DNA of 64,000 bases from Microbacterium lushaniae (lineage in GTDB: Bacteria > Actinomycetota > Actinomycetes > Actinomycetales > Microbacteriaceae). Below the pieces are notes generated by a model. That model saw only the letters and a program-made list of their open reading frames with translations, searched no databases and had not been told where the DNA came from. The stretch is from NCBI RefSeq assembly GCF_008727775.1, contig NZ_CP044232.1, positions 2,170,001 to 2,234,000 on the forward strand, given 5' to 3'. Position numbers and translations under genes: made by a program. Every line of letters starts with the position of its first letter. The stretch's first letter is position 1. Below are positions 8,515 through 18,400 of the stretch, one piece after another.

Positions 8515-9207
8515 CTATAGCGACGTCCCGTCGGTGCCGGCGGAACGGGAGGCGGAGACCGCCGAGGGCGAGGGCGCCCGGCGCACTCCCGTGATGGCGG
8601 CTTCCACGACGACCTCGGCGAGCGCGTCCACCACGGCCGGCGGCTGCCACTGCAAGGGTCCGTGCACCGCGATGTCGGCGAAGCCGTGCACCGCAGACCA
8701 GCACGCCCACTCCGCGTGCGGGCGGTGTTCTGGAGCGAGCGCTCCGGCAGCGACCATCCCGTCGAGGGCGTCCAGCAGCAGGCGGAAAGGCTCGACGACC
8801 TCGTCGTCGAGGGTGACGATGGCGTCGCTGGGCGTCTGGTCGTGCACGGTGAACGCCAGCTCGAACCATCCGCGCTCCCGGCGAGCGAAGTCGATGTAGC
8901 CGAGACCGAGGAGACGCAGTCGCTCCACGGATGCGTCGTGCGCGGGCAAGCCGGCCGGCATGGTCTCCAGGCGGTCCGAGATCGCCTGGGCGAGTGCGAG
9001 CTGAGCCTGCGCCGCGGCGGCACGGACGAGCTCGCCGCGATCGGCGAAGTGCCGGTAGGCGGCATTGGGTGAGACGCCCACCGCACGCGTCACCTCTCGC
9101 AGCGTGACCGCGTCGGGGCCCCCGGAACGCGCCGCCCGGAATCCCTCCTCGATCAGCGCACGTCGGAGGTCCCCGTGATGATAGGCCCGCGTCTTGACAC
9201 TGGTCAT
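8515..9207 (-). CDS. TetR family transcriptional regulator
   Basis: 230 residues from ATG 9207 (MTSVKTRAYHHGDLRRALIEEG). The N-terminal helix-turn-helix is VTLREVTRAVGVSPNAAYRHFADRGELV; the C-terminal part is the usual alpha-helical ligand-binding core with a WHG-type end. It is divergent from the MFS transporter with a 113-bp shared control region, so it most likely represses that pump and itself until a ligand binds. Confidence 0.92.
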   Translation of the reverse strand: MTSVKTRAYHHGDLRRALIEEGFRAARSGGPDAVTLREVTRAVGVSPNAAYRHFADRGELVRAAAAQAQLALAQAISDRLETMPAGLPAHDASVERLRLLGLGYIDFARRERGWFELAFTVHDQTPSDAIVTLDDEVVEPFRLLLDALDGMVAAGALAPEHRPHAEWACWSAVHGFADIAVHGPLQWQPPAVVDALAEVVVEAAITGVRRAPSPSAVSASRSAGTDGTSL

Positions 9208-9225
9208 TGCATAGCTCCACCCCGG

Positions 9226-9256
9226 TGTGTACCGTATGACCACCGAATGTGTACGG
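9226..9256. promoter_or_regulatory. Paired TGTGTAC(C/G)G direct repeats in the TetR/MFS divergent region
   Basis: TGTGTACCG (9226-9234) and TGTGTACGG (9248-9256) are spaced 22 bases start to start, two helical turns. The outer CCGTA and TACGG parts also form an inverted pair. This is the best candidate operator for the TetR protein. Confidence 0.5.
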
Positions 9257-9320
9257 CGTCCACATCGAGCGTACTCCCCCTCCTGCCTCTTCCCACCCAC
9301 CACGCGGAAGGATCCCGCAC

Positions 9321-10706
9321 ATGACCGAACCCGTCGCCGTGACCAGACCGCCGGACGACGCGCAGGTCACGCCCGGGCCGCGGACGATGCGCGCGTTCGG
9401 CCATGTGCTCGCCAACACCGCGGTGGCCAACGTCACCTCCAGCTATCTGTGGTGGGCGCTGACCTTCTGGGCATACCTGGAGACGCGCTCGGTGCTCGCG
9501 ACGGCCATCATCGGCGGCTCCTACATGCTGTTGGTGGCCGCCCTGGGCGTCGTGTTCGGCGTGATCGTGGACCGCCTGAAGAAGAAGGCCGTCATGGTGC
9601 TCTCCAGCCTCGTGACGCTCACGACCTACCTCCTCGCGGGGGCGCTGTACCTGTCGTTCCCCGAGAGCGTGCTGGTGAACTGGGGCGGGCCGTGGTTCTG
9701 GGTGTTCGCGGGCGTGATCCTGGTGGGCGGGGTCGTGGAGAACATGCGCAACATCGCACTGTCCACGACGGTGACACTGCTCGTACCCGCCGACCGCCGC
9801 GATCGGGCGAACGGCCTGGTGGGCGCGGTGCAGGGCATCGCCTTCATGGTCACGAGCGTCTTCTCCGGCCTGTCCATCGGACTGCTCGGCATGGGCTGGA
9901 CGGTCGTCATCGCGATCGCGGCGACCGCCGCAGCGCTCGTCCATCTCCTGTTCGTCCCGCTCCCCGAGCAGGGCGTGGCGCATGTCGAGGGCGAGGCGCC
10001 CAAGAACGTGGGCTTCCGCGGGGTCATCCCCGCCGTCGTCGCCGTCCCCGGCCTGCTCGCCCTGATCCTGTTCTCCACGTTCAACAATCTCGTCGGCGGG
10101 GTGTTCATGGCACTCATGGACCCCTACGGACTCACGCTGTTCTCCGTCGAGGTGTGGGGCATCGTCCTGGGCGTCACGAGCATCGGGTTCATCCTCGGAG
10201 GCGGCCTGGTGGCGAAGTTCGGTCTCGGGAAGAACCCCGTCCGGACCCTGCTGCTCGTCAACGTCGGGATCGCCCTCCTGGGGATGACGTTCGCGATCCG
10301 CGAGTGGTGGTGGCTCTATGCGCTCGGGGTCCTCGTCTTCATGTGCCTCATGCCCATCGCGGAGGCTGCGGAGCAGACGATCGTGCAGCGTGTCGTCCCG
10401 TTCGAGAAGCAGGGGCGGGTCTTCGGCTTCGCCGCGAGCATGGAGTCGGCCGCGGCGCCGGTGTCGTCGTTCCTGGTCGGACCCCTCGCGCAGTTCTGGC
10501 TCATCCCGTTCATGAATTCGCAGCCGGGGCGCGACTCCTTCGGCTGGCTCCTCGGCCCGGGCGAGGCCCGCGGCATCGCGCTCGCCTTCGTCGGGGGAAG
10601 CGTGGTCCTGCTGGTGGTCGTGCTCCTCGCCTTCGTCTCGCCCCCCTACCGCCGGCTTTCCGCGGCGTACGCGGCGGCTCCGCCTTCGCTTCCCGCCGCG
10701 GATTAG
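9321..10706 (+). CDS. MFS transporter, probable drug exporter
   Basis: 461 residues from ATG 9321, with GGAAGGATCC as ribosome site. About 12 membrane helices. [13 protein letters not shown] between helices 2 and 3 is the MFS motif-A loop. It resembles macrolide-efflux type MFS proteins (MFS_3/NRE-like), but the substrate is unknown. Divergent from the TetR regulator. Its stop overlaps the end of the opposing regulator gene by four bases. Confidence 0.9.
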   Translation: MTEPVAVTRPPDDAQVTPGPRTMRAFGHVLANTAVANVTSSYLWWALTFWAYLETRSVLATAIIGGSYMLLVAALGVVFGVIVDRLKKKAVMVLSSLVTLTTYLLAGALYLSFPESVLVNWGGPWFWVFAGVILVGGVVENMRNIALSTTVTLLVPADRRDRANGLVGAVQGIAFMVTSVFSGLSIGLLGMGWTVVIAIAATAAALVHLLFVPLPEQGVAHVEGEAPKNVGFRGVIPAVVAVPGLLALILFSTFNNLVGGVFMALMDPYGLTLFSVEVWGIVLGVTSIGFILGGGLVAKFGLGKNPVRTLLLVNVGIALLGMTFAIREWWWLYALGVLVFMCLMPIAEAAEQTIVQRVVPFEKQGRVFGFAASMESAAAPVSSFLVGPLAQFWLIPFMNSQPGRDSFGWLLGPGEARGIALAFVGGSVVLLVVVLLAFVSPPYRRLSAAYAAAPPSLPAAD

Positions 10707-11485
10707 CCGCCTGCCACGTTCCGACCGGTCCGAAGCGCCCGCGCCGCGAGGTTGGGGCGGTAGTCGAGTTCCTCGATGGCCGCCTCCACGCGCAGCCGGG
10801 TGGCGGCGCCGACGTTCACGGCGCCGGTGATGACGTTGGAGACGGTCTTGGCCGACACCCCGGCCCGGGCGGCCACGTCGATCATGCGCGGCATCCTCGG
10901 GCTCTCGCCGGCCAGGGGTATGGCGTCCTCCACCGCGATCGCCGGCGCGTTGCGGCGGCGCATCTTCACGTAGTTGCCGCAGCCCGCCATCGAACACCAC
11001 CGGCCAGACCGGTTGCGGGATTCATCCCAGTACGCCCAGCGGCAGGAGTCGCGAGAACATGCCTTCAGTCGCATCCAGCTGCCCTCCGTCCGTGCCGTAT
11101 CGATCGCGAGCACGACCGCCGCCAGCGGAGACGATCCGTCGTCGCCGCGGGCAAGACCGGGGCGACCCTCCGCATCGAACGTCATCCGGAGAGGCACGTG
11201 GGTGAGCGCATCGCGGAGATCGGCCAGGGCGCCGGGCATGGCGTCGTGGCCCGCGTGCGCCAGCAGCACCTCACGCACTCCCTCCCGGATGCGGCGGGCC
11301 AGCGTCAGGTCGTCCCCGGTGAGTTCTCGGGCCACCGCGATCCCCTCGCCGTTGCACCACGCCGCCAGATCGGACGGCGTCTCCCATGCGTCGGCATCTC
11401 GCTGCCACTCCACTGTGTTGACGAACTCGCGCACGAGTCGCACCGCCGCCGGCACGGCATCGACCGCGTCCGCACCCGTCTTCAT
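10703..11485 (-). CDS. ABATE/CGNR zinc-finger protein fused to a LacI-type helix-turn-helix
   Basis: 260 residues from ATG 11485 ([21 protein letters not shown]). Residues 1-130 look like the ABATE stress-responsive domain, followed by a CGNR zinc finger ([20 protein letters not shown] with [12 protein letters not shown]). The last 60 residues are a LacI DNA-binding head, [19 protein letters not shown] and [17 protein letters not shown], after which the protein stops without a sugar-binding domain. CGNR proteins usually end at the finger. It could be a two-headed DNA-binding regulator or the result of a gene fusion. Confidence 0.88.
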   Translation of the reverse strand: MKTGADAVDAVPAAVRLVREFVNTVEWQRDADAWETPSDLAAWCNGEGIAVARELTGDDLTLARRIREGVREVLLAHAGHDAMPGALADLRDALTHVPLRMTFDAEGRPGLARGDDGSSPLAAVVLAIDTARTEGSWMRLKACSRDSCRWAYWDESRNRSGRWCSMAGCGNYVKMRRRNAPAIAVEDAIPLAGESPRMPRMIDVAARAGVSAKTVSNVITGAVNVGAATRLRVEAAIEELDYRPNLAARALRTGRNVAGG

Positions 11486-11588
11486 GACACCAGTAAACGA
11501 CTGACGCCGGTGTCGCACAAGCGGAGTCCTGGGTCCCGCGCGGCATCGACGCGAGGAGCGAGGGGGCGAGCGTGAAAGGATCGATGAC

Positions 11589-12158
11589 GTGGTCGACAGC
11601 TCCTCCCCCGCCCCATCCGAATACATCGTCGCAACCGACGGCGCCTGCAAAGGCAACCCCGGCCCGGCGGGCTGGGCGTGGGTCGGGATGGACGGCGAGT
11701 GGGCCGCCGGCTCGGTTCCCGAGGGCACGAACAACATCGGCGAGCTGCTGGCTCTGCTTCGCGCGCTGCAGCACCACGCGGATGTGCCGCACCTGCGCGT
11801 GCAGGCCGATTCCAAGTACGCCATCGACACGTACGCCTCGTGGATGGACGGTCACCGCCGACGCGGGTGGAAGACGTCGACCGGTGCGCCGACGAAGAAC
11901 CGCGACATCCTCGAGCTGCTGATCGTCGCCCGAGACGCACGCAAGGCCGCCGGGCTCCCCCCGGTGACGCTCGAGCACGTGCGCGGCCACGCCGGGCACG
12001 TGTTGAACTCGTGGGCGGACAACCGTGCGGTGCGCGCGTCGCACCATGCCGCGGCGGGGCTCACCCGCGAGTGGTCGACGCGCACCGGTCAGGAGCGCAT
12101 CGACGTCGCTGTCCTGCCGCCGAAATCCGCGGAAGACAAGCCGGCCAAGCGCCGCTGA
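11589..12158 (+). CDS. rnhA: Ribonuclease HI
   Basis: Cuts the RNA strand of RNA-DNA hybrids. 189 residues from GTG 11589. The catalytic carboxylates are visible in order: [14 protein letters not shown] (Asp), NNIGELLAL (Glu), QADSKYAID (Asp) and [11 protein letters not shown] (Asp). The C-terminal extension of about 35 residues beyond the fold is Lys/Thr-rich. Confidence 0.95.
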   Translation: MVDSSSPAPSEYIVATDGACKGNPGPAGWAWVGMDGEWAAGSVPEGTNNIGELLALLRALQHHADVPHLRVQADSKYAIDTYASWMDGHRRRGWKTSTGAPTKNRDILELLIVARDARKAAGLPPVTLEHVRGHAGHVLNSWADNRAVRASHHAAAGLTREWSTRTGQERIDVAVLPPKSAEDKPAKRR

Positions 12159-12159
12159 G

Positions 12160-12414
12160 TCACCGGTACGGGTTGACCGCATCCTGCCCGGAGGCCGCGT
12201 GTCCCCGGTCCCACGCGTCGCCGCGAGCCTCCAGGTCGCGCGAGAGCGCGTCGGCGTCGAGGATGCGGCGCGCCAGCCGCACCCAGTCGCCCCAAGACGC
12301 GGCAACCGTCGGCGCGTCCTCTCCGCCGGCATGCACGTCCCAGCGCTCCGGCGCTTCGGACGGGCTCATCGAGAGGGCGCCCGCGTTGATCGGGCGCCTG
12401 CGCGGATCGGACAT
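12160..12414 (-). CDS. Hypothetical protein, 84 residues
   Basis: It starts MSDPRRRPINAGALSMSPSE with the ribosome site GGTGAGGAG directly before ATG. A helical WGDWVRLARRILDADALSRDLEARG stretch follows. It converges with rnhA. No known family is recognised. Confidence 0.6.
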   Translation of the reverse strand: MSDPRRRPINAGALSMSPSEAPERWDVHAGGEDAPTVAASWGDWVRLARRILDADALSRDLEARGDAWDRGHAASGQDAVNPYR

Positions 12415-12455
12415 CTCCTCACCCTAGTGACAGCGCACGCCGCAGCCGGGTACGA

Positions 12456-12674
12456 CTATCGCGGCGTCCGGCGCGCACGGGGCGCGGGGGCGGGCGGCAC
12501 GGGCTTGGCGGCGACGATGTCGCGCACGGCGATGCGCTCGACGCCCCGTTTGCCGTCGACGACGACCGTCTCCGCGTCGGCGCTGAGGAGTTCGCCGAGC
12601 GCATCCGTGGCCTGCCCCGAGGGCAGGAGATAGCGCACCACCACGCGGGCCCCGACGGCGGGGAGGTTCACCAT
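12456..12674 (-). CDS. Small SH3-like domain protein
   Basis: 72 residues from ATG 12674, MVNLPAVGARVVVRYLLPSGQ. The pattern (GxRVVVRYxLPSG, tDxLGELL, VxGxRGVExIxxxDIVAAKPVPP) resembles the N-terminal SH3-like domain found on actinobacterial GNAT acetyltransferases of the Rv0428c kind, here without the acetyltransferase. Its start overlaps the stop of the SDR gene by seven bases, so the two are translationally coupled. Confidence 0.65.
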   Translation of the reverse strand: MVNLPAVGARVVVRYLLPSGQATDALGELLSADAETVVVDGKRGVERIAVRDIVAAKPVPPAPAPRARRTPR

Positions 12675-14146
12675 GCGCCGGGGGCGTAGTCCTTGAGGAA
12701 GACGCCGAACACGTCCTCCCCCGCTTCGCCCCGCACGATGGGGTCGTACACACGCGCCGCGCCGTCGACGAGGTCGAGCGGCGCGTGGAACCCTTCCTCC
12801 GCGAGGCGCACCTTCGTGGGGTGCGGGCGCTCGTCGGTGATCCACCCGGTGTCGACGCTGGTCATCAGGATGCCGTCGGTCTCGAACATCTCGCGGGCGC
12901 TCGTGCGCGTGAGCATGTTCACCGCTGCCTTCGCCATATTGGTGTGCGGATGCCCCGGACCCTTGTAACCCCGGCCGAACACGCCCTCCATCGCACTGAC
13001 GTTGACGACATAGGTGCGTCGCGCGCTGCTGGCCGCGAGCGAGGGCCGGAGCTTGGACACGAGCAGGAACGGGGCGGTGGTGTTCGCCAGCTGCACCTCG
13101 AGCATCTCCAGGGGGTCGACCTCGCCCACGCGCTGGGTCCAGGAATTCACGTCGTGGAGATCGGGGATGAGCCCGCCGGCATCGATCGCGGTTCCCGCGG
13201 CGAGGCGCTCGAGCGAGCTCGATCCGGCCGCCATCGCCTGCTCGGTCAGCTCGTCGGCGCGGGCGGCCGCGGCGGCCAGGATGGGATGCCCGGCGACCGA
13301 GCGCTCCAGCGCCTGCGGGTGGCGGTCGTTCGTGTGACCGAAGGTCAGCAGCTCGGGGAGCGGCCCGTCCGGCAGGGGCGCGAGCTCGGCGTCGACGAGC
13401 GGCTGGTACGCACCGGGCGAACGCCGCACCGTCTGGGTCGCGTTGTTGATGAGGATGTCGAGGCTCCCCGCCGACGCGACGTCGTCGGCGAGCCCGATGA
13501 CCTGGGCCGGATCGCGCAGGTCGATTCCGACGATCTTGAGGCGATCGATCCACTCCGGCGCATCCGGCAGGCTGCTGAAGCGGCGCACGGCGTCACGGGG
13601 GAACCGAGTCGTGATGGTGGTGTGCGCACCGTCGCGCAGCAGGCGCAGGGCGATGTACATGCCGATCTTCGCCCGCCCGCCGGTCAGCAGCGCGCGCTTG
13701 CCGGTGAGGTCGGTGCGCGCGTTGCGCTTTTCGTGGCTCATCTCCGCGCACGAGGGGCACAGCTGGTGGTAGAACGCGTCGACGACGGTGTAGGGCTGCT
13801 TGCAGACATAGCAGCCGCGCGCCTTCTTCAGGGTGCCCGCGGTGGGCGCGGTCGTGGCGGTGCTGATCGGGATGCCGCGCGTCTCGTCGTCGATGCGGTC
13901 GGGCGCGCCCGTGGCGGTGGCCGCGACGACCTCGCGGTCGGCAGTGGCGATCGCCTCCCGGATCTCCCGGCGGCGCACCTTCTTCACGGCCTTGAACATC
14001 CGCGCGGTCGCCCGCCGGACGGCGACGAAGTCGGGGTGCGACTCGTCGAGTCCGGCCATGCCGTCCAGGACACGGAGCGTGACTTCCAGATCCACCGGAT
14101 CGATTCCGCTCGGGGACAGGGCAGCGGGAGGGGTCTCGGGAAGCAC
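12668..14146 (-). CDS. SDR family oxidoreductase with an internal zinc ribbon
   Basis: 492 residues from GTG 14146; upstream of this the frame only shadows the Nudix gene. The N-terminal 110 residues are helical. A CxxC-x(n)-CxxC pair, GCYVCKQPY and LCPSCAEMS, follows, and then a short-chain dehydrogenase domain: KRALLTGGRAKIGMYIALRLL (nucleotide-binding), LDILINNATQT (NNA), VVNVSAMEG, and GHPHTNMAKAAVNML, where His/Asn stand at the usual YxxxK position (only the Lys is kept). An active-site variant is therefore likely. Confidence 0.8.
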   Translation of the reverse strand: MLPETPPAALSPSGIDPVDLEVTLRVLDGMAGLDESHPDFVAVRRATARMFKAVKKVRRREIREAIATADREVVAATATGAPDRIDDETRGIPISTATTAPTAGTLKKARGCYVCKQPYTVVDAFYHQLCPSCAEMSHEKRNARTDLTGKRALLTGGRAKIGMYIALRLLRDGAHTTITTRFPRDAVRRFSSLPDAPEWIDRLKIVGIDLRDPAQVIGLADDVASAGSLDILINNATQTVRRSPGAYQPLVDAELAPLPDGPLPELLTFGHTNDRHPQALERSVAGHPILAAAAARADELTEQAMAAGSSSLERLAAGTAIDAGGLIPDLHDVNSWTQRVGEVDPLEMLEVQLANTTAPFLLVSKLRPSLAASSARRTYVVNVSAMEGVFGRGYKGPGHPHTNMAKAAVNMLTRTSAREMFETDGILMTSVDTGWITDERPHPTKVRLAEEGFHAPLDLVDGAARVYDPIVRGEAGEDVFGVFLKDYAPGAW

Positions 14147-14194
14147 ACACGATCTTACGACGGGGCCGATGGGCGGATCCTGTACCGTGCCACA

Positions 14195-14608
14195 GTGAGC
14201 TCCGTTCTCGACCCCGCCCCCGCGCGCCGCATCCACGTCTCGGCCGCGGTCATCCTCGACGCGGAGGGGCGCCTGCTGCTGGTGCGCAAGGCCGGGACGA
14301 CGGCGTTCATGCAGCCGGGCGGGAAGCCCGAGCCCGGCGAGTCGCCGAGCGAGACCCTCAGCCGCGAGCTCGCCGAGGAGGTCGGGATCCATGTGGCTCC
14401 CGCCGACCTGTCCGCCCTCGGCACGTTCACGGCCGCCGCCGCCAACGAACCGGGCTTCGTCGTGGTCGCCGAGGTGTTCGCCGCCGACATCGGCTCGCAG
14501 CATCCCACCATCGGCGCCGAGATCGCCGAACTCCGCTGGGTCGCCGCAGACGACGTGGATGGCATCGACATCGCGCCACTGGCCCGCGAGCACTTCCTCC
14601 GCCGCTGA
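14195..14608 (+). CDS. Nudix hydrolase
   Basis: 137 residues from GTG 14195. The Nudix box fits Gx5Ex7REUxEExGU: GGKPEPGESPSETLSRELAE followed by EVGI. Such enzymes hydrolyse nucleoside diphosphates linked to another group; the substrate is unknown. Divergent from the SDR gene, with about 48 bases between the starts. Confidence 0.92.
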   Translation: MSSVLDPAPARRIHVSAAVILDAEGRLLLVRKAGTTAFMQPGGKPEPGESPSETLSRELAEEVGIHVAPADLSALGTFTAAAANEPGFVVVAEVFAADIGSQHPTIGAEIAELRWVAADDVDGIDIAPLAREHFLRR

Positions 14609-14647
14609 GACGCCAGCGGCTTCGACGCTGCGCCTCCGGAGCCACAC

Positions 14648-14929
14648 CTAGGCCCCCTCGGCGCCCCAGCGTCCGAGCGCGACGATCGCCTCGCGCAGCG
14701 CAAGCCCGCGCTCGGTCAGCGCGTAGGCCCGCGTGTTGTGCCGGAGGGGCAGACGGGACAGGACGCCGGCGGCTTCGAGCTCGCGCAGGCGGGTCGCGAG
14801 GATGTTCGTCGGCACTCCGAGGTCGCGCTGCAGATCGCCGTAGCGCTGCGGCCCGTCGAGCAGCCGCTCCACGATGAGCAGGGCCCACCGTGCTCCGACG
14901 ATGTCGAGGGCCGCGGCGAGGTCGCTCAC
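14648..14929 (-). CDS. HxlR family transcriptional regulator
   Basis: 93 residues, GTG start overlapping the VOC gene stop (GTGA). A winged helix of the HxlR type: RWALLIVERLLDGPQRYGDLQ, PTNILATRLRELEAAGVL and the wing RAYALTERG. It is the second gene of a two-gene unit with the VOC protein, and most likely controls that unit through the palindrome at 15338-15356. Confidence 0.92.
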   Translation of the reverse strand: MSDLAAALDIVGARWALLIVERLLDGPQRYGDLQRDLGVPTNILATRLRELEAAGVLSRLPLRHNTRAYALTERGLALREAIVALGRWGAEGA

Positions 14930-15330
14930 GCGGTCGCGTCGGCGTCCGGCTTCATCCAGAACGGTGAGTAGTGGTAGCCGTCGGGGTCGTCGAACTGGCG
15001 CTGGTACATGAAGGGGTAGTCGTCGGTGTCACCGATCCGTCCGCCGGCGGCGCGGGCACGCTCGACGAGCTCGTCGACCGCCTCGCGGCTGCCGAGGTCG
15101 AACGAGACCGTGACCTTCGAGGGCGTGTCGGGTCCACCCACCAGCTCCGCCACGGCGCCGACGCTCGCGTACATCTCGCGGCTGCCGAGCATGACGTACT
15201 GCTCGGGCGCGATCGCGAAGCACGACACGTTGTGATCGGACATCTGGTCGTTGAGGGTCCAGCCGAGGGCGGTGTAGAAGGCGGTCGCGCGGTCGACGCT
15301 CTCGACCGGGCAGGTGATGAAGATGCTCAT
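14926..15330 (-). CDS. VOC (glyoxalase/bleomycin-resistance fold) protein
   Basis: 134 residues from ATG 15330 (MSIFITCPVESVDRATAFYTALGW). Two beta-alpha-beta-beta-beta halves; the end FDDPDGYHYSPFW matches the metal-site strand of VOC proteins. Function unknown: stress or small-molecule modification are options. First gene of a unit with hxlR. Confidence 0.85.
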   Translation of the reverse strand: MSIFITCPVESVDRATAFYTALGWTLNDQMSDHNVSCFAIAPEQYVMLGSREMYASVGAVAELVGGPDTPSKVTVSFDLGSREAVDELVERARAAGGRIGDTDDYPFMYQRQFDDPDGYHYSPFWMKPDADATA

Positions 15331-15337
15331 GCGGTAA

Positions 15338-15356
15338 CACTTGCAAAATACAAGTG
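15338..15356. promoter_or_regulatory. Palindrome CACTTG-N7-CAAGTG upstream of the VOC/HxlR unit
   Basis: Exact six-base arms around CAAAATA, eight bases before the VOC start. HxlR-family operators are short palindromes of related TACTT/AAGTA type. The AT-rich centre stands out in this GC-rich DNA. Confidence 0.6.
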
Positions 15357-15462
15357 AGCCGTCAAGGCCCGGCTGCGCGCTCCGGTCGTGGTCGGTGATG
15401 GACCCGCTGGCGCCGACATCGACCGCGCGTTCGTGGCCGTGGACGGAGCACGGACTCACCGC

Positions 15463-18400
15463 CTAGAGGTACACCTCGTCGGCGAAGACGAGCCGCTGCT
15501 CCCAGCGCCCCGGCTCGCCGCTGTTCGGGTCGCCGTCGGGGTCGCCCTCGAAGCGCTCCCACTCCTCCACGACGACGCGCCACGTCGCCGGGCGATCAGT
15601 GGGGGTGGTGAGCGGTATCGCCTCGGGCGAGTCGATGTCGGCAGCCCAGGCCCACTGCGCCGCTACCTCGCCGCTGCCGGCGCGGACGAGTTCCACGATG
15701 CGCTCGTTGCGCCATCCGAGGTCGCCCGGCACCGCCGCATCCGCCCGCTGCAGACGCGCGACGAGATAGCGGTTGAGGTCGGCGCCGGGCACCGGGACGG
15801 GCCGCGACGGCGCCCCGGACGTGCCACTGGAGGCCGTGCCCGACACCACGACCCGCACGTGGGTCGCATCGGTGCGGCTGACCGTGGTGGTGCGTTCGGG
15901 GGGAAGCTGCACGAAGTCCGCCTGCACGGGGTCGGACAGGTGCGCGCCGGGCACGCTGTCGGGCTGGAAGCGGGCGACGGCGAGCCGGACGAACGGCCAG
16001 AACGCCCCGCGCGGATCGACGGCGACATCGACGTACCACAGGCCGCGGTCGGGGTTGAAGCGCGGCCGATACCCGAGTATGACCACATCCGTCGCCGGCA
16101 CGTCCTTCGTCGCCGGCAGGGGCAGCGTGACCTGCGCGGTGACCGGTCGGGCGGGGCCGTGCTCGTCGAAGCCGAGGAACGGCATGAGCTCCTCCACGTC
16201 GATGAGCGTCATGGGCCGCAGCGGCATCGTGTTGCCGGTCCAGATGGGGTCCTGCCCCCACTTCGACACGTACGGATAGCCCGATCCGAGCAGGTCCGGC
16301 CCGTCGCCGGATGCCGGCGGTGGGCCGGGCAGGTCGTCCTTGGCTCCGAGGGCGAAGAGCACACCGAGCAGCTCCCCCTCCCCGCTGGTGTACCAGGGGC
16401 GCTCGAGGTAGATGCGCACTCCCGCCCGGCGGCGGTGCCGGATGGCCATCGGATGCTCCGGCTCCTCCGCGAGGCGGCCCTCGCCGGCGAGTTCCGAGGC
16501 ATCACCGGAGGCGGGAGCGTTCGGATCGGAGTGCGACCAGCGGAACAGCGGGAGCACCGAGTGGATGACCGGTGGTGCCGGCCGCGCCGTCGACGGGACG
16601 GACAGCTCGACCGCGCGACCCGCGACGCTGCCCGCCTCGGTCCCGGGCTCTCCCTCGAGCAGCTCCGGCGGGAAGTACTCGCGGAACCGTGTGCTCGCCA
16701 CGGCGTGATAGCGCACGCGACGATGGCGCGTGTCGCCGAATTCGTGCACGGCTCTGTGCAGCGACAGCGTGCCGAGCATCGGGATCGGCACGGTGGCGTC
16801 TTCGGCGGTCAGGATGGCGATGTCTTCGGACGGGCGGATCGGCGTCGTGAACGCCACGGCGGATGCGGGAGTGCGTCGCGTGCCCGCGACGGTGCCGGCG
16901 GCGGGGTCGTCGTCGACGGCGGGGTCGTCGGACACGTCCTGCCACTCGGCGCGCATCGTCACCTGCGCGGTGCTGGGTCCGTGAACGTCCAGCGCGCCGA
17001 ACAGCACGCACGACGTGGCACCGAGGGGTCGAATTGGGGTCAGTGCGGTGGCGTCGGGCCGCTCGAGCGGGCGCGGGACGGCGTGCACGAGCAGCACGTC
17101 CTCGGCGGGTGTGAACGCCCACAGCAGTCCGTCCGCGACCGCCTCCCGCACGATGCGATCCTCGCGGATGGCGGGATCGAGCGTCCGCCACACGCCGAGG
17201 TGCTCGAGGCGTGCGCGATGGAGGGCGCTGGAGAGCCGGAAGCTCTGGAGGTCGCCCGGCGGCAGGCGGAACACGAGGGACGCCGCATCCGCCGTCGCCC
17301 CCAGCCGGTCGGCACCCTCCAAGGCCAGCGACAGCGTCGACACCTCGGGCCAGCCGCGGTCCGACACCGCGAAGTCGACGGTGAACCCCTCGAACTCGCA
17401 GGGCGCGGTGAGGGCGCGATCGAGGCCGGCCTCGGGGAACTGCACGGAGATCCCCCGCACGATCGGATCGGGCAGATACGGCAGCGGGATGCGCGTGCCG
17501 GGGTTGGCGACGAACTGCCCGCCCGGGACGGGATCGCCCGGGTGTGCCAGCGGGAGGCTCAGCACGTCGGCGGGATCGACGCCGGGCTGGGCGACGATCC
17601 GCGGCGGAGGCTCGACGGGGATGCGCCCCAGGGGCGTGTCGAGGTCGGCGATGTCGAGGTCGGAGAAGGCGCCGTTCTCCCGCAGCGCCGCCGCCAGCGC
17701 ACGGCGCGGACCGTCGGGCCCGGTGACGATCCGGTCGAACGCTCCGTGCTGCTCCGCCTGCAGCTGGGAGGTCTTCGGCGGTGCGAGGTGGCGCCGGGCG
17801 GCGGCGGCGAAGACCCCCGCCGCCTCCGGATGCGTCGCCTGCACCGATGCCAGGTAGTCGGCCGGCGCGGTGACGGTGATCTCGCCGGTCGCGGAATCCT
17901 GCGTCACGCCGCTGCGGATCACGAAGACCCGCAGCGACTCGCCTTCGCTGTACGCCCCCGTGGGCACGATGGCGGGAGCGGGCGCCGGGTCCCACCGCAG
18001 GTAGGGGCGGAGAGGCGTGACCGTGGCCAGCGAGCGCCCGACGACCGCCGGCGCGAGGTCGCCGGCACGACCGACGTGGTCGACGAGCAGGTCGCGGTAC
18101 CGCGGGAGCTCCGCGCTGGCGAGCGGGGTCGCCAGCGGCATGCGCGGCGCCCGGGTGACGGCGTCGTGGATCGCGGCGGTCACCATCGCGCGCCGGCTGG
18201 GCGCGGCGTGCTGCGCCGTCAGGTCGGCGCGCACCCCGACCCCGAGCCGCCGCGTGGCGATGCGCCGGTTGACCTCGTCGGCGACCGGGTCGGGAAGCAG
18301 GGTCCGCAGCGCGGTGGCCGTCCCCGTCGGCGGGGTCGTCGCGGTCGCCGACCGTGCGGTCGAGATGGTGCTGACGGCCGCTGTGCGCAGCGCCGTGGCG

